A stretch of DNA of 64,000 nucleotides from Salinibacterium sp. NG253 (GCF_015864945.1 NZ_JADYWF010000002.1:310001-374000), one strand, 5' to 3'; counted from the first letter of the stretch, positions 45,133 to 54,570 are shown. Notes: generated by a model not told the origin, from the letters alone. Numbers and translations are program-made.

Positions 45133-45502
45133 CGCCTGTAGCGGCCGTGCCGACCGGATACAGAATCCCGAGCGCCTGCCGCACGTGCACGTACTGCGTG
45201 AGGAAGGCGCGTTCGTCGAGGCGTTTGCGGCGCATCCATGAGGTCACTTCGCTGTTGCTTTTGCTCGCGTTGCAGGAGCCGCAGGCGGGAACGACGTTGC
45301 CGACGGTGTAGCTGCCGCCGCGGGAGATTGGCTGCACGCAATCTTTCTGCAGCGCAGCATCGGTGGCGGTGCAGTAGGCGCAGCCGCCCCATTCGCGCTT
45401 GAGCTCTTCCCACTGCTCGGCGGTGAGAGTGTTGTCGGCGGCATCGACCCGGCGTTTGCGGCGTCGGGCAGCACGCGCGCGTCGAGTCTGAGCTACAGCC
45501 AT
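45089..45502 (-). CDS. HNH-type protein with Cys in place of the first catalytic His
   Basis: 137 residues, a basic N-terminus ([12 protein letters not shown]) and a treble-clef HNH fold: CAYC (41-44), [21 protein letters not shown] with CxxC at 74-77. Canonical HNH enzymes have DH before xxPxSRGG; here the pair is Asp54-Cys55 ([11 protein letters not shown]), so the general-base His is missing. It may be a structural DNA-binding protein or use another residue. The 3' end overlaps the convergent DUF255 gene by 44 bp. No intron, toxin or phage genes are beside it. Confidence 0.82.
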   Translation of the reverse strand: MAVAQTRRARAARRRKRRVDAADNTLTAEQWEELKREWGGCAYCTATDAALQKDCVQPISRGGSYTVGNVVPACGSCNASKSNSEVTSWMRRKRLDERAFLTQYVHVRQALGILYPVGTAATGASSRPAVPPAQAHQ

Positions 45503-45528
45503 AGGGCTAAGTTAGTGCACCGCAGCCC

Positions 45529-46770
45529 TCAACTGGCGGACGACGCAGCAGCCCGCGACATCCGCGAACCCCCACCCGGGTTCTCTAAGGTTCCCGGAGT
45601 CATCAGTAGCAGTGCGACGCCACCAACCACGGCAGAGGCGACGAGCAGCACGATGAGGGGCGCCGTCCAGTTGCCCGAGATGGCGTGAACGACACCGAGC
45701 GACAGCGGTCCGAGGGCTCCGAGCACGTAGCCGACTCCCTGCACGAAACCGCTGAGCGCGATCGAGCCTTCGAAGGTGAGGGTGCGTAGGTTGACCAGCA
45801 GCAGGCTCAGCGGAAAGATCAGCGTGCCGATTCCGAGGATGGAGACCCACAGCCACGTCATGACCGATGGCGCCAGAATGAGGCCGAGATACCCGACAAC
45901 GAAGGCGGCAACGCCCGGGTAGACGAGGTGCAGGGGTTCGCGCATCCGATTCGCAATTATGGGCACAAAGATGGCGGCGGGGATGCCGATGGTCGCGAAT
46001 AGCGAAAGAAGTTGCCCCGCTTCGGTTTCGGTACTTCCTGCGGTCGCTACCAGCAGGGGTGGCAGCCACGCGAACATGGCATAGCCGTTGAAGCTGGAGA
46101 TGGCGAAGATGAGCGAAACGCCCCACGCGATTCGCGATTTCCAGAGGCCACCGATGCGGGGCGTCGGAATGGTGGAGGCGGCATTGGCGGTGTCTCGACT
46201 GCGGCGCCCGACAACGAGTGCGATCCACGGGATGATCGCCAGCATGCCTATGAGTGCCCACGAGCCGAGCGACTCACGCCACCCCGTCGCCTGCGCGAGA
46301 GGCACTGCCAGCAACGGTGGCACGAGCGCGCCGACGGAGATGAGCGTCACATACAGCGAGGTGACGAGCCCGATGCGGCGCGGAAAGTACTTCTTGACGA
46401 GCGGCGGCAGGAGAACGTTCGCGACGCCCATGCCGAGAAAGGCAAAGATGCCGCCGACGAGTAGACCCGCGAATGAGAAGCTCGTGGCGCGCACAAGCTG
46501 ACCGCCCACAATCGCGACGAGCGCACCGAGCAAGATCCACTCAGCGTGAAAACGCCGACTGACCAGATGCATCGTGAGGCCAGCGAAAGCGAAACATGCC
46601 GGCGCAAGCATACCGAGGATGCCGAGAGCCACACTGTCGAGCGAAATGTCCCGCTGCACCGCCACAATGATCGGTGACAGTGAGGCAACGGCGGGGCGAA
46701 GGTTCAGGGCGACGAGCAGGATGCCGGCCAGGGCGATGGGGCCACCCCAGCGTCGATTCACAGTGGCCAA
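45529..46770 (-). CDS. MFS transporter (CynX/NimT type)
   Basis: 413 residues, twelve hydrophobic segments. The N-terminus ALAGILLVALNLRPAVASLSP, with LRP in helix 1 (split: ALAGILLVALNLRPAV), is typical of the CynX/NimT group of cyanate and 2-nitroimidazole transporters. Its start overlaps the amidase stop by 13 nt, making it the last gene of the seven-gene peptide/amide operon. It may export a hydrolysis product or import a related small molecule. Confidence 0.88.
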   Translation of the reverse strand: MATVNRRWGGPIALAGILLVALNLRPAVASLSPIIVAVQRDISLDSVALGILGMLAPACFAFAGLTMHLVSRRFHAEWILLGALVAIVGGQLVRATSFSFAGLLVGGIFAFLGMGVANVLLPPLVKKYFPRRIGLVTSLYVTLISVGALVPPLLAVPLAQATGWRESLGSWALIGMLAIIPWIALVVGRRSRDTANAASTIPTPRIGGLWKSRIAWGVSLIFAISSFNGYAMFAWLPPLLVATAGSTETEAGQLLSLFATIGIPAAIFVPIIANRMREPLHLVYPGVAAFVVGYLGLILAPSVMTWLWVSILGIGTLIFPLSLLLVNLRTLTFEGSIALSGFVQGVGYVLGALGPLSLGVVHAISGNWTAPLIVLLVASAVVGGVALLLMTPGTLENPGGGSRMSRAAASSAS

Positions 46771-48188
46771 GCCGGGTTCGCGCTGCTCGGCCGGGTCTGC
46801 TCGTACCAGTGGCTGGCGCGCATAACTTCGAGGTCGTCGTAGCGACGACCGGCGATTTGCAGACCGATCGGGCGACCGTCGGCGGTGAAACCACAGTTCA
46901 GAGTCGATGCTGGCTGTTCCGAGAAGTTGTAGGGAGCCGTGTAGGCAATGTGGTGCAGCGAGGTCGCGGCATCATTGCTGGGCATCGGCCACTCGGCAGG
47001 GAACGCTGCGACGGGCGATGCCGCCGACAACACGAGATCGTAGGGCGCGGTGGAGCGCACCGTGCTGTCACGCATCGACTGAATGGTTTGGTAATGACGC
47101 AGTGATTCAACGCCGGTAACGCCCTGACCGGCGAGCACCCAGTCTTGGATGAACGGCAGCACCATTGCTTGACGCTCCGGGCTCAGCGCCTCGAAGTCTC
47201 CGAGCGAACGCACGCGCAAGAACATGTCGAGGTCATCGAGATACTCCTCGGTCATGGGCGGAGCTATCTCGGTGATCTCGGCACCGGCGGCAGCAAAGTG
47301 GCTGACGGCATCCTGAATCGCAGCGGCAACCTCGGGGTCGGTCGGCAAGCCAGCGCCACCCTCCAAGTGGAAGGCAACCTTCTTGCCGCGCATCGCGGAG
47401 TCTAAGTCGGGATAGTGGATGTCGCTCCAGTCGAGATCTTGCTGGCCGAGGCTCGTGTAGTCACGAATGTCGGGTCGCGTCATCACGCTCATCATGAGAG
47501 CAGCGTCATCGACCGTGCGGGTGAGGGGGCCTGCGACGCGCCCCATGTAGGGCGGATCGACGGCGACGCGTCCCGAGCTGGGCTTGAGCGTAAAGAGCCC
47601 GAGCCACGTTGCGGGAAGGCGCAGTGATCCGCCGATGTCAGAACCGGAATGCAGTGGGCCAACGCCCGCCGCCGCTGCAGCACCGGCTCCACCGCTGGAA
47701 CCACCGACAGTCCACGCGGGGTTCCAGGGGCTGCGAGTGATGCCGTGCAGCGACGAGACACCCGAGGAGAGCATCCCGTAATCAGGCATCACCGTGATTC
47801 CAAAAATGACGCCACCCGATTCTTTGAGACGGGCCGCGAGAGGGCCGTCAGCGGTGGCCGGAGGTGCGTCGAACTTGGCTGCCGTGCCCGAAGGCTGGCT
47901 GAAACCGGCCAGCGCGACGTTCTCTTTGATCGTGGCCGGAACGCCGTCGATGGCGCCCAGCGGTTCGCCAGCAGCCCAGCGCTTCTCGCTCGCCTCAGCC
48001 GCAGCGGTAGCCCCCGCGGCGTCGATGGCGTAAAAACAATTCAATTCAGCCTGCTTGGCTTCCGCTCGCTCGAGCACAGCGCGGGTGACCTCCACGGGCG
48101 AGATCGCTCGGCTCGCGAAGAGAGAACCTAGTTCGGTCGCAGTCAGCGTTGCCAAGGATGCGGTGCTGCCGGTGGGGTTGATGGTCAT
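46758..48188 (-). CDS. Amidase-signature family hydrolase
   Basis: 476 residues. The Ser-cisSer-Lys triad is Lys88 (PATIKENVAL), Ser164 (VGGSSGGAG) and Ser188 (GSDIGGSLR), with the 24-residue Ser spacing of the family. C-terminal NCGFTADGRPIGLQIAGRRYDD is typical, shown split as GFTADGRPIGLQIAGRR. These enzymes hydrolyse amides, including cyclic amides and aryl-amides. No GatB or GatC partner is nearby, so this is not the tRNA amidotransferase. It overlaps the P1 peptidase gene by 4 nt and the MFS gene by 13, so it works in the same pathway. Confidence 0.92.
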   Translation of the reverse strand: MTINPTGSTASLATLTATELGSLFASRAISPVEVTRAVLERAEAKQAELNCFYAIDAAGATAAAEASEKRWAAGEPLGAIDGVPATIKENVALAGFSQPSGTAAKFDAPPATADGPLAARLKESGGVIFGITVMPDYGMLSSGVSSLHGITRSPWNPAWTVGGSSGGAGAAAAAGVGPLHSGSDIGGSLRLPATWLGLFTLKPSSGRVAVDPPYMGRVAGPLTRTVDDAALMMSVMTRPDIRDYTSLGQQDLDWSDIHYPDLDSAMRGKKVAFHLEGGAGLPTDPEVAAAIQDAVSHFAAAGAEITEIAPPMTEEYLDDLDMFLRVRSLGDFEALSPERQAMVLPFIQDWVLAGQGVTGVESLRHYQTIQSMRDSTVRSTAPYDLVLSAASPVAAFPAEWPMPSNDAATSLHHIAYTAPYNFSEQPASTLNCGFTADGRPIGLQIAGRRYDDLEVMRASHWYEQTRPSSANPAWPL

Positions 48189-49246
48189 GCGAGGACACTC
48201 CAGTCGAGGTCAGTGGGGAGAGGGAAACGTTCCAAAGTCACTACCGGGGTCGTCACGGTGCGAGCAGAATCGATGGCATCCAGAATGGCCAGACGCATCG
48301 CCTCGGCTGAGGCCGTCTGCAGAGCGAAGAGCGAGGCAACGCGGCCGCTGCGGTCATCGCCGGCCAGTTCCTTTTTGGACGTAGCGAGCACAAAGACGGT
48401 GTCGCCATCGGTGAGGGTATGCACCGGGTTCAGCACCCGAGCGAACCCGTCGTGAGCCGTCGTCGCGGTTCGAGAGGCCTCGGCCGGATCGAGAATCGCA
48501 TTCGTCGCAACTACAGCGATGGTCGTGTTGAGTCCCTGCGGCGGCGATGCCGAACGCACCGGCTCGAGGCCAGCCGCCGCGGCTGCAGCCTTACCGCCTG
48601 CTGTCGTCGACGCAGCCGTCTGAGGCAGCCACGGCATCCCGACCGCATTCACGACCACGATCGCCCCGACCACAATTCCGGCGTTGTCTCCCGTGAGGGT
48701 GACGGATGCTGTGCCCACGCCGCCCTTGTAGATACCGCCGAGCGCGCCGCCGGTACCCGCACCGACGTTGCCACGGTCGACCGGGCTAAAGGGTGGGCTG
48801 GCGGCAGCGGCTGCTGCGGCGTCGTAGCCCATCTGCTCGGTGGGGCGATTGGCGAATTCGCCACCGCGCCCGAGATCGAAAATTGCTGCTGCCGGAACGA
48901 TCGGCACGACCTCGTGGGGGAGAGTGCCGACCAGAATGCCGCGCTCATCCTCGGCACACCAGCGCTGAGCGCCCTGGGCTGTCGCTAGACCAAAAGCACT
49001 CCCGCCCGTAAGCACGACAGCATCGACCGTGGGCACCAGAGTGCGTGGATCGAGGGCATCGGTTTCGTGAGTGCCGGGCCCACCGCCGCGCACATCAACG
49101 CCACCAATCGTGTTGGTGTCGGGCAACACCACGGTCACGCCACTGAGCCAACCATCGCCCTGTTTGTTGACCTGTCCAACCCGGATGCCGTCGACATCGG
49201 TGATCGAACCAACGTCGCGACGGCCGGTCGCTGCTGCGCCGCTCAC
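48185..49246 (-). CDS. P1 family (DmpA/NylC-like) self-processing aminopeptidase/amidohydrolase
   Basis: 353 residues. Landmarks: SITDVDGIRVGQV at the start, GGVDVRGGGPGTHETD, LTGGSAFGLATAQG and NVGAGTGGALGG. The probable autocleavage site is Asn240-Thr241 in GLNTTIAVVATNA, which resembles the cleavage site GNTTISAIVTN of nylon-oligomer hydrolase NylC, where the new N-terminal Thr is the nucleophile; DmpA uses Ser. Such enzymes release N-terminal residues from D-, beta- or omega-amino peptides. It overlaps both the ABC ATPase and the amidase gene by 4 nt. Confidence 0.88.
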   Translation of the reverse strand: MSGAAATGRRDVGSITDVDGIRVGQVNKQGDGWLSGVTVVLPDTNTIGGVDVRGGGPGTHETDALDPRTLVPTVDAVVLTGGSAFGLATAQGAQRWCAEDERGILVGTLPHEVVPIVPAAAIFDLGRGGEFANRPTEQMGYDAAAAAAASPPFSPVDRGNVGAGTGGALGGIYKGGVGTASVTLTGDNAGIVVGAIVVVNAVGMPWLPQTAASTTAGGKAAAAAAGLEPVRSASPPQGLNTTIAVVATNAILDPAEASRTATTAHDGFARVLNPVHTLTDGDTVFVLATSKKELAGDDRSGRVASLFALQTASAEAMRLAILDAIDSARTVTTPVVTLERFPLPTDLDWSVLA

Positions 49247-51126
49247 GAGCGGGCCCGTCCGGCGAGCTCGGAGATCGACGGCGTCGCACTCACAAGCTTC
49301 TGGGTGTACGGGTGAAGTGGATTGTCGTAGACATCATCGGTCGGTCCGCATTCGACGATGCGACCATCCGACAACACTGCGACGGTGTCGCACGCGTGCC
49401 GGATAACCCCGAGATCATGCGAGACGAACAAGAGCGTGAGTGCGTACTCGTCGACCAAGTCCGAAAGCAGATTGAGCACCTGCGCACGCACCGACACATC
49501 CAAAGCGCTCACCGCCTCATCGGCCACCAACACGCGTGGACGAGTGATGAGGGCCCGCGCGATAGAAATTCGCTGGCGCTGACCACCCGAGAACTGGTGC
49601 GGATGACGGTGCATGACATCCGCATCAAGACCGACGGATTCCAACTGGGCAATCACTCGCTCGCGGGACTCCTCGCGGCTGACACCTCGTAGTGGCTCCG
49701 CCACGATCTGCTCAACCTTCATGCGCGGATCGAGCGACCCCATGGGATCTTGGAACACGATCTGCACTTGGCTGCGGAAGTCGCGCAACTCGCGCTCCTT
49801 CGCGCCCGCAAGCTCTTGCCCGGAGACCGTAATGCTGCCGCCGGTGGGCTCATCGAGAGCACACATCAGACGCATCAGCGTCGACTTTCCTGACCCTGAT
49901 TCGCCGACAATGCCAAAGCGTTGGCCTTTGGCCACATCGAAATCGAGCCCACGCAAACCATGCACGACGGGCGGCTTGCCAAAGAGTTTGCCACCACCGC
50001 GGCGCTTGTACTGGCGCGTGAGCTCGCGAACCCGAATCAGCGGTTCGCCCGGAATCTCGTTGAAGATGATTCGCTCGTCGGGATCGGTGCGGCGCTGGTG
50101 CGGGATCACGAAACCTGGCGTGCTGGCGATCGCGGGAGCCGCCACGGCAGGCTCAGCCGCTGCGGCATCCGCAGAAGCAACGTCAGCAACCGCACCAGCG
50201 GCGCCAGCAGCGGCAGCGGCAGGCGAGCCAACCGCAGGCTCCTCCAGCGCAGCGGCGAGCTCAGCAGCGGTGGGAAGAGTGATCGCACTCGTGGCAATCG
50301 TGTGCAGGCGACCCCGCTCATCCACGACAGAAAGGTTCGACGCGGCAATCAGTGCCTTGGTATACGGATGCTGCGGGTTGGTGATGACCTGCTCAACCGT
50401 GCCGTCTTCCACGATGTCGCCCTTGTACATCACGAGTACGCGCTCGCAGACCTCGGCGACCACACCAATGTCGTGGGTGATGAAGAGCAGCGAGGTGCCG
50501 CGTTCGGTGACGAGACCTTCGATCAGGCGCAGCACTTCTGCCTGCACCGTGACATCCAGAGCGGTGGTTGGTTCGTCGCACAGCAGCAGCTGGGGGTCGT
50601 TCGCCATCGCCATCGCGAGCATGACGCGCTGGCGCTGACCACCCGAGAGCTGGTGGGGGAACGCGAGCGCGGCCTCGGCGGGGTTCGGCAGCTTCACTTG
50701 CGCCAACAGCTCTACGGCGCGGGCGGCGGCAGTCTGGCCGGAAGGAACCGTGCGGTGCTGGGTCATGATCTCGGCAACCTGCGCGCCAACCTTCATGAGC
50801 GGGTTCAGTGCGGTCATGGGCTCTTGGAAGACCATGGCCATGGTGTTGCCGCGCAATTGGCTCAACGTGGATTCGGAGGCGTGCACGAGATCTCCGTGGC
50901 CGCCGGCAAGGTGAATCTCGCCATTGGCGGCGAGAGTCTCGGGTAGTAATCCCATGACGGATGTTGCCGTCAGCGACTTGCCAGAACCCGATTCTCCGAT
51001 TAGTCCGACGCGCTCGCCGGGAGCGATGTCGAAGCTGATGCCGTGGAGTAGCTCGGCGTAGGCGGAGTTGACGGTGAGGTTGCGAACGCTGAGCGTCGGT
51101 TCGATGGGGGCGTCTGTCGTGGTCAT
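49243..51126 (-). CDS. Peptide ABC transporter ATP-binding protein, two fused ATPase domains
   Basis: 627 residues from ATG 51126 (MTTTDAPIEP), which overlaps the upstream permease stop; the open frame continues upstream but is not protein-like. Domain 1: GESGSGKSL (Walker A), [19 protein letters not shown]. Domain 2: [28 protein letters not shown]; the second Walker B has Ala-Val in place of Pro-Thr. An Ala-rich linker (about residues 275-330) joins them. It powers the two DppBC-type permeases encoded upstream. Both domains carry HPYT(K/Q) peptide-importer motifs. Confidence 0.93.
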   Translation of the reverse strand: MTTTDAPIEPTLSVRNLTVNSAYAELLHGISFDIAPGERVGLIGESGSGKSLTATSVMGLLPETLAANGEIHLAGGHGDLVHASESTLSQLRGNTMAMVFQEPMTALNPLMKVGAQVAEIMTQHRTVPSGQTAAARAVELLAQVKLPNPAEAALAFPHQLSGGQRQRVMLAMAMANDPQLLLCDEPTTALDVTVQAEVLRLIEGLVTERGTSLLFITHDIGVVAEVCERVLVMYKGDIVEDGTVEQVITNPQHPYTKALIAASNLSVVDERGRLHTIATSAITLPTAAELAAALEEPAVGSPAAAAAGAAGAVADVASADAAAAEPAVAAPAIASTPGFVIPHQRRTDPDERIIFNEIPGEPLIRVRELTRQYKRRGGGKLFGKPPVVHGLRGLDFDVAKGQRFGIVGESGSGKSTLMRLMCALDEPTGGSITVSGQELAGAKERELRDFRSQVQIVFQDPMGSLDPRMKVEQIVAEPLRGVSREESRERVIAQLESVGLDADVMHRHPHQFSGGQRQRISIARALITRPRVLVADEAVSALDVSVRAQVLNLLSDLVDEYALTLLFVSHDLGVIRHACDTVAVLSDGRIVECGPTDDVYDNPLHPYTQKLVSATPSISELAGRARS

Positions 51127-52001
51127 CGTTTTACCTGCATTCTGGGGTCGAGCCGGTCGCGTAATCCGTCGCCGAGGAGGTTGAAGCCGAGCACCGCGAT
51201 CGCGATCGCGATTCCGGGCCAGACCACCAAGAGCGGTTGAACGTAGAGGTAGCCCTGGGCGTCCTGCAGCATGCGGCCCCACGAGGGGGTCGGCGGGGTG
51301 GTTCCAAGTCCGAGGTACGAGAGGGCTGCTTCGGCAAGTACGGCGATGCCGAAGGAGACGGATGCTTGCACGATAAGAATTCCGGAGATGTTAGGCAGCA
51401 CGTGCTTCACTCCCACGAACCAGCCGTTCTTTCCGGAGGCTTTGGACGCCTGCACGTACTCGCGACTCATCACCTGCTGGGTACCACTGCGGGCGATGGA
51501 GGCGAAGGACGGTGCTGAACCGATGCCGAGCGCGACCATCGCGGTGGTGGTGTTTGCTCCGAAGACGGCACCGAAGATGATGGCGAGCAGCAGGGCGGGG
51601 AAGGCGAGCAGGATGTCGTTGCCACGCATCATGAACTGGTCGAGCCGGCCGGGATTCATGCCCGCGACGATGCCGAAAGGCACACCGAGTATGGCTGCGA
51701 TACCGACGGCGACGATTCCGACGATCAACGAAATTTGAGCACCACGAAGGATCGAACTGAGTACGTCACGCCCGAAGTTGTCGGTGCCGAGGAGGTGCTC
51801 GGCGCCGGGGGGAAGCAGAAGCTCTCCAGGAAAGACACCTTCGGGGTCGAAGGGAGTCCAGAACGCGGAGAGCACTGCGGCGAAGACGACGAGGCCGATC
51901 AGGATGATGCCGACGACGAGGTTTCCGTTGCGGCGTTTGCCCGAAGGAATGGCGTTTTTACGCAGGCGCGGAGCTGCGGGAGCGGGAGTGGTTGTCGTCA
52001 T
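51123..52001 (-). CDS. Peptide ABC transporter permease (DppC-like)
   Basis: 292 residues. After a basic N-terminus and the first helix (LVVGIILIGLVVFAAVL), it has the DppC motif HLLGTDNFGRDVLSSIL, then an EAA loop REYVQASKASGKNGWF and the ending NLLGDGLRDRLDPRMQVKR. It pairs with the next permease to form the channel. Start and stop both overlap neighbours by 4 nt. Confidence 0.94.
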   Translation of the reverse strand: MTTTTPAPAAPRLRKNAIPSGKRRNGNLVVGIILIGLVVFAAVLSAFWTPFDPEGVFPGELLLPPGAEHLLGTDNFGRDVLSSILRGAQISLIVGIVAVGIAAILGVPFGIVAGMNPGRLDQFMMRGNDILLAFPALLLAIIFGAVFGANTTTAMVALGIGSAPSFASIARSGTQQVMSREYVQASKASGKNGWFVGVKHVLPNISGILIVQASVSFGIAVLAEAALSYLGLGTTPPTPSWGRMLQDAQGYLYVQPLLVVWPGIAIAIAVLGFNLLGDGLRDRLDPRMQVKR

Positions 52002-52945
52002 GATGCGCTCCGGAGTCGGGGGTCAACGATGGTGTATGCGATGTCGATGAGAAGGTTGAGCAGCAGTACCAAGGCCACGAGAACCATCACGATTCCTTGG
52101 ATGCTGGGCAGGTCGCGCAGGGCTACCTTGTCGAGCAGGAGGCTGCCGAGGCCGGGGATCGCGAAGACGCGTTCGATGACGACGGCGCCAATCAGCAGCG
52201 ATGCAATCTGAAGGCCGAGCACGGTCATCACGGGGATGGCGGCGTTGCGAAGGCCGTGTCGCATGAGCGCACGGTTGGGGGTGAGGCCCTTGGCGCGGGC
52301 GGTGCGGAGGAAATCTTCGCGCATGACTTCGAGTACCGATGATCGGACGTAGCGGCTGAGCACTGCGCCCTGCACCGAGCCGAGCGCGATGGCCGGAAGG
52401 ATGAGGTGCTCAAGGAACCCGACGAAGTCGTCTCCCGGGTCATCCCAGCCTCCAGCCGGCAGCCATTTGAGCTTCACGGCGAAGAGCGCCACAAGAAGGA
52501 TTCCGAAGAGAAAGCCGGGGATCGAGATTCCGATTTGGCTGATGCCGGAGATGATCACGCCGTCGGCTTTGTTCTGGCGAACGGCCGAGAGGATGCCCAT
52601 CGGGATGGCGAAGAGCAGCGCGAGAATCACGCTGGAGATCACGAGCACTCCCGTGATGGCGAGAGCGTCGCCGATCTGGGGCCCGATCTCTTGGCCCGAC
52701 ACTGTTGAGGTGCCGAAGTCGCCGATGAGGAGGTGTCCGAACCAGTCGAAGAACTGCACGTAGAGGGGGCGGTCGAGGCCCATCAGCTGCTCTTGAGCGG
52801 CGACTTGAGCTTCGGTTGCCTCGATGCCGAGGGCGACGCGCGCCGCATTGCCGGGGAGGATCGACAACATCAAGAAGGTGATGATGGATGCCGCCACCAG
52901 AGTCGCAGCAAAGATGCCGATTCGGCGGGCGATGGTCAACAGCAT
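51998..52945 (-). CDS. Peptide ABC transporter permease (DppB-like)
   Basis: 315 residues, normal DppB length. IARRIGIFAATLVAASIITF starts helix 1, EAQVAAQEQLMGLDRPLYVQ is the typical external segment, and the EAA loop reads EDFLRTARAKGLTPNRAL. AAAAGG lies seven bases before the ATG. It is separated from the substrate-binding gene by 113 bp containing a stem-loop. It has no membrane insertion like that of its counterpart at 22.7 kb. Confidence 0.94.
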   Translation of the reverse strand: MLLTIARRIGIFAATLVAASIITFLMLSILPGNAARVALGIEATEAQVAAQEQLMGLDRPLYVQFFDWFGHLLIGDFGTSTVSGQEIGPQIGDALAITGVLVISSVILALLFAIPMGILSAVRQNKADGVIISGISQIGISIPGFLFGILLVALFAVKLKWLPAGGWDDPGDDFVGFLEHLILPAIALGSVQGAVLSRYVRSSVLEVMREDFLRTARAKGLTPNRALMRHGLRNAAIPVMTVLGLQIASLLIGAVVIERVFAIPGLGSLLLDKVALRDLPSIQGIVMVLVALVLLLNLLIDIAYTIVDPRLRSAS

Positions 52946-52990
52946 GTTAGGGCCTTTTCGCAGTGATGGATCTGGGGCCTGGCGGGCGGA

Positions 52991-53021
52991 GCCGGAGCGT
53001 CAGGGATGGTGACGTACCGGC
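52991..53021 (-). other. Stem-loop between binding-protein and permease genes
   Basis: Two stacked 5-bp stems, GCCGG/CCGGC (52991-52995, 53017-53021) and CGTCA/TGACG (52998-53002, 53010-53014), are separated by a 2x2 internal loop and close a 7-nt loop. It lies 38 bases after the binding-protein stop in the transcribed direction. It is the third such element in the window at this position in an ABC operon. Confidence 0.6.
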
Positions 53022-53058
53022 CCCACCCGTCAGGGGAGTGGTGCTGGTGAGGCTAGTT

Positions 53059-54570
53059 CTAGCGTGCGATTGTTGTCAGGTCGAATGACAACGTCGGCGC
53101 GTTCAGCGGAACTCCGGTGAGGTCAGCGTCTGCCGCCGTCACGTTCGGGTTGAGGAAGAGCCAGTCGGCCGCGGCTTCTTCAGCCATGGTCGCGCTAGCT
53201 TCCTTCATCAACTCGACGAAGGTTGCTTCATCGCTTGCATCTGCTTCAGCGAACAGGGCCATTACTTCGGGGTTGTCGTAACCCGCGTAGTAGGTCGGCG
53301 CTGCAAACGCGCTGATGTCACGCGGTTCTGTGTGGGCGATGATCGAGATGTCGTAATCGTGGTTGGTGAAGACCTCGTCGAGCCAGACTGCGGGGAACTC
53401 CAGTGTGGTGACGTCGGCGGTGATGCCGACCTGAGAGAGCTGATCCTTGACGACCTGTCCGGCATCCACGGCGTAGGGCAGGTTGGGGAGCTTCATCGAG
53501 ACGGTGAGGTCGCTGACGCCTGCTTCAGCCAAAAGTGCTTCGGCCTTGGCGGGGTCGTAGGGGTAGAGGTCAACGAGTGAGTCATCGAACCAGGGGTCAG
53601 TGGGCGGAACCATCGAGCCGATGAGCGAACCGTAGCCGCTGTTCACGGTGTCGAGAACGGCCTGGCGGTCGACGGCGTACATGACAGCTTGACGAACGCG
53701 AACGTCGCTGAAGGCGTCACTCTGGTTGTTCAGCGTCATCGTGGTCTCGCCGGTTGAGGTTCCTTCGTAGACGGCAAAGTCGTCATCCGATTCGAACTGG
53801 CCGATGAGCTGGTACGCGGTGAGCGCGGAGATGAGGTCGATGTCTCCACCCAAAAGCGCGTTGGTCTGGGCGGTGGCGTCGGCGTAGTAGTTGAACGTGA
53901 CGTCGCTCATGAAGGGTGCTTCGCCCCAGTAGTCGTCACGTTCGGTCAGCTCGAGGCTGGTACCCGAGGTGAATTCGCTCACGTCGTAGGGGCCGGTGCC
54001 GACTGGGTCTGTGGCGAGGTCGTCGATGCCGTCGGGGCTGAACATCGTTCCGACCGGGCCAGCCATGTTGAAGAGCCAGCTGTTGCTCGGTGCGCTGAGC
54101 GTGATGGTGACCTCGGTGTCAGAAACGACGTCGACGGAGGAGATGGGATCGAGGTACGACGGGCCATTGGCGGTCCAGTTGTCGGCGACGCGTTCGAGGC
54201 TGAACTTGACGCTCTCGGCGGTGAAGGGTGAGCCGTTGGAGAAGGTCACGCCCTCGTGCAGGAGGAACGTGTAGACGAGTCCATCGTCACTGACCGTGTA
54301 GGACTCGGCGAGCAGGGGCTGGATGTCGCCGGCGTTGTCGATTTTGACGAGGCCTTCGTAGACGTTGTAAAGCAGCGCCTGCGGGATTGCGGCACCACCG
54401 GTGGTCGAGTAGTCGAGGCTTGCCGGGGAAGCGAGCAGGCCGACAACGAGTTCGGTGCTGGCGGCGGCATCGCTGGAATCGTCGGCGGCTGAACATCCGA
54501 CGAGGGCGAGAGAAGCAACCATTGCGGTTGCGGTGATGGCGAGGGATTTCCGCCGGGTAAAGGACCTCAT
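53059..54570 (-). CDS. Peptide ABC transporter substrate-binding lipoprotein (family 5)
   Basis: 503 residues from ATG 54570 with AAGGAGA upstream; an earlier in-frame start would place a non-coding leader in front of the signal peptide. Basic residues then the lipobox LVGC (Cys26) mark a lipoprotein. Family 5 hallmark: YTFLLHEGVTFSNGSPFTAE, then VKFSLERVADNW and VRVRQAVMYAVDRQAVLD. It leads an operon with two permeases, a dual ATPase, a P1 hydrolase, an amidase and an MFS transporter, so its ligand is probably a peptide or amide that those enzymes break down. Confidence 0.93.
   Translation of the reverse strand: MRSFTRRKSLAITATAMVASLALVGCSAADDSSDAAASTELVVGLLASPASLDYSTTGGAAIPQALLYNVYEGLVKIDNAGDIQPLLAESYTVSDDGLVYTFLLHEGVTFSNGSPFTAESVKFSLERVADNWTANGPSYLDPISSVDVVSDTEVTITLSAPSNSWLFNMAGPVGTMFSPDGIDDLATDPVGTGPYDVSEFTSGTSLELTERDDYWGEAPFMSDVTFNYYADATAQTNALLGGDIDLISALTAYQLIGQFESDDDFAVYEGTSTGETTMTLNNQSDAFSDVRVRQAVMYAVDRQAVLDTVNSGYGSLIGSMVPPTDPWFDDSLVDLYPYDPAKAEALLAEAGVSDLTVSMKLPNLPYAVDAGQVVKDQLSQVGITADVTTLEFPAVWLDEVFTNHDYDISIIAHTEPRDISAFAAPTYYAGYDNPEVMALFAEADASDEATFVELMKEASATMAEEAAADWLFLNPNVTAADADLTGVPLNAPTLSFDLTTIAR

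Noticed and set aside
45089-45502. HNH gene as part of a mobile intron or toxin system
   Set aside because: No intron structure, immunity gene, phage gene or repeats are beside it; it lies between ordinary chromosomal genes.
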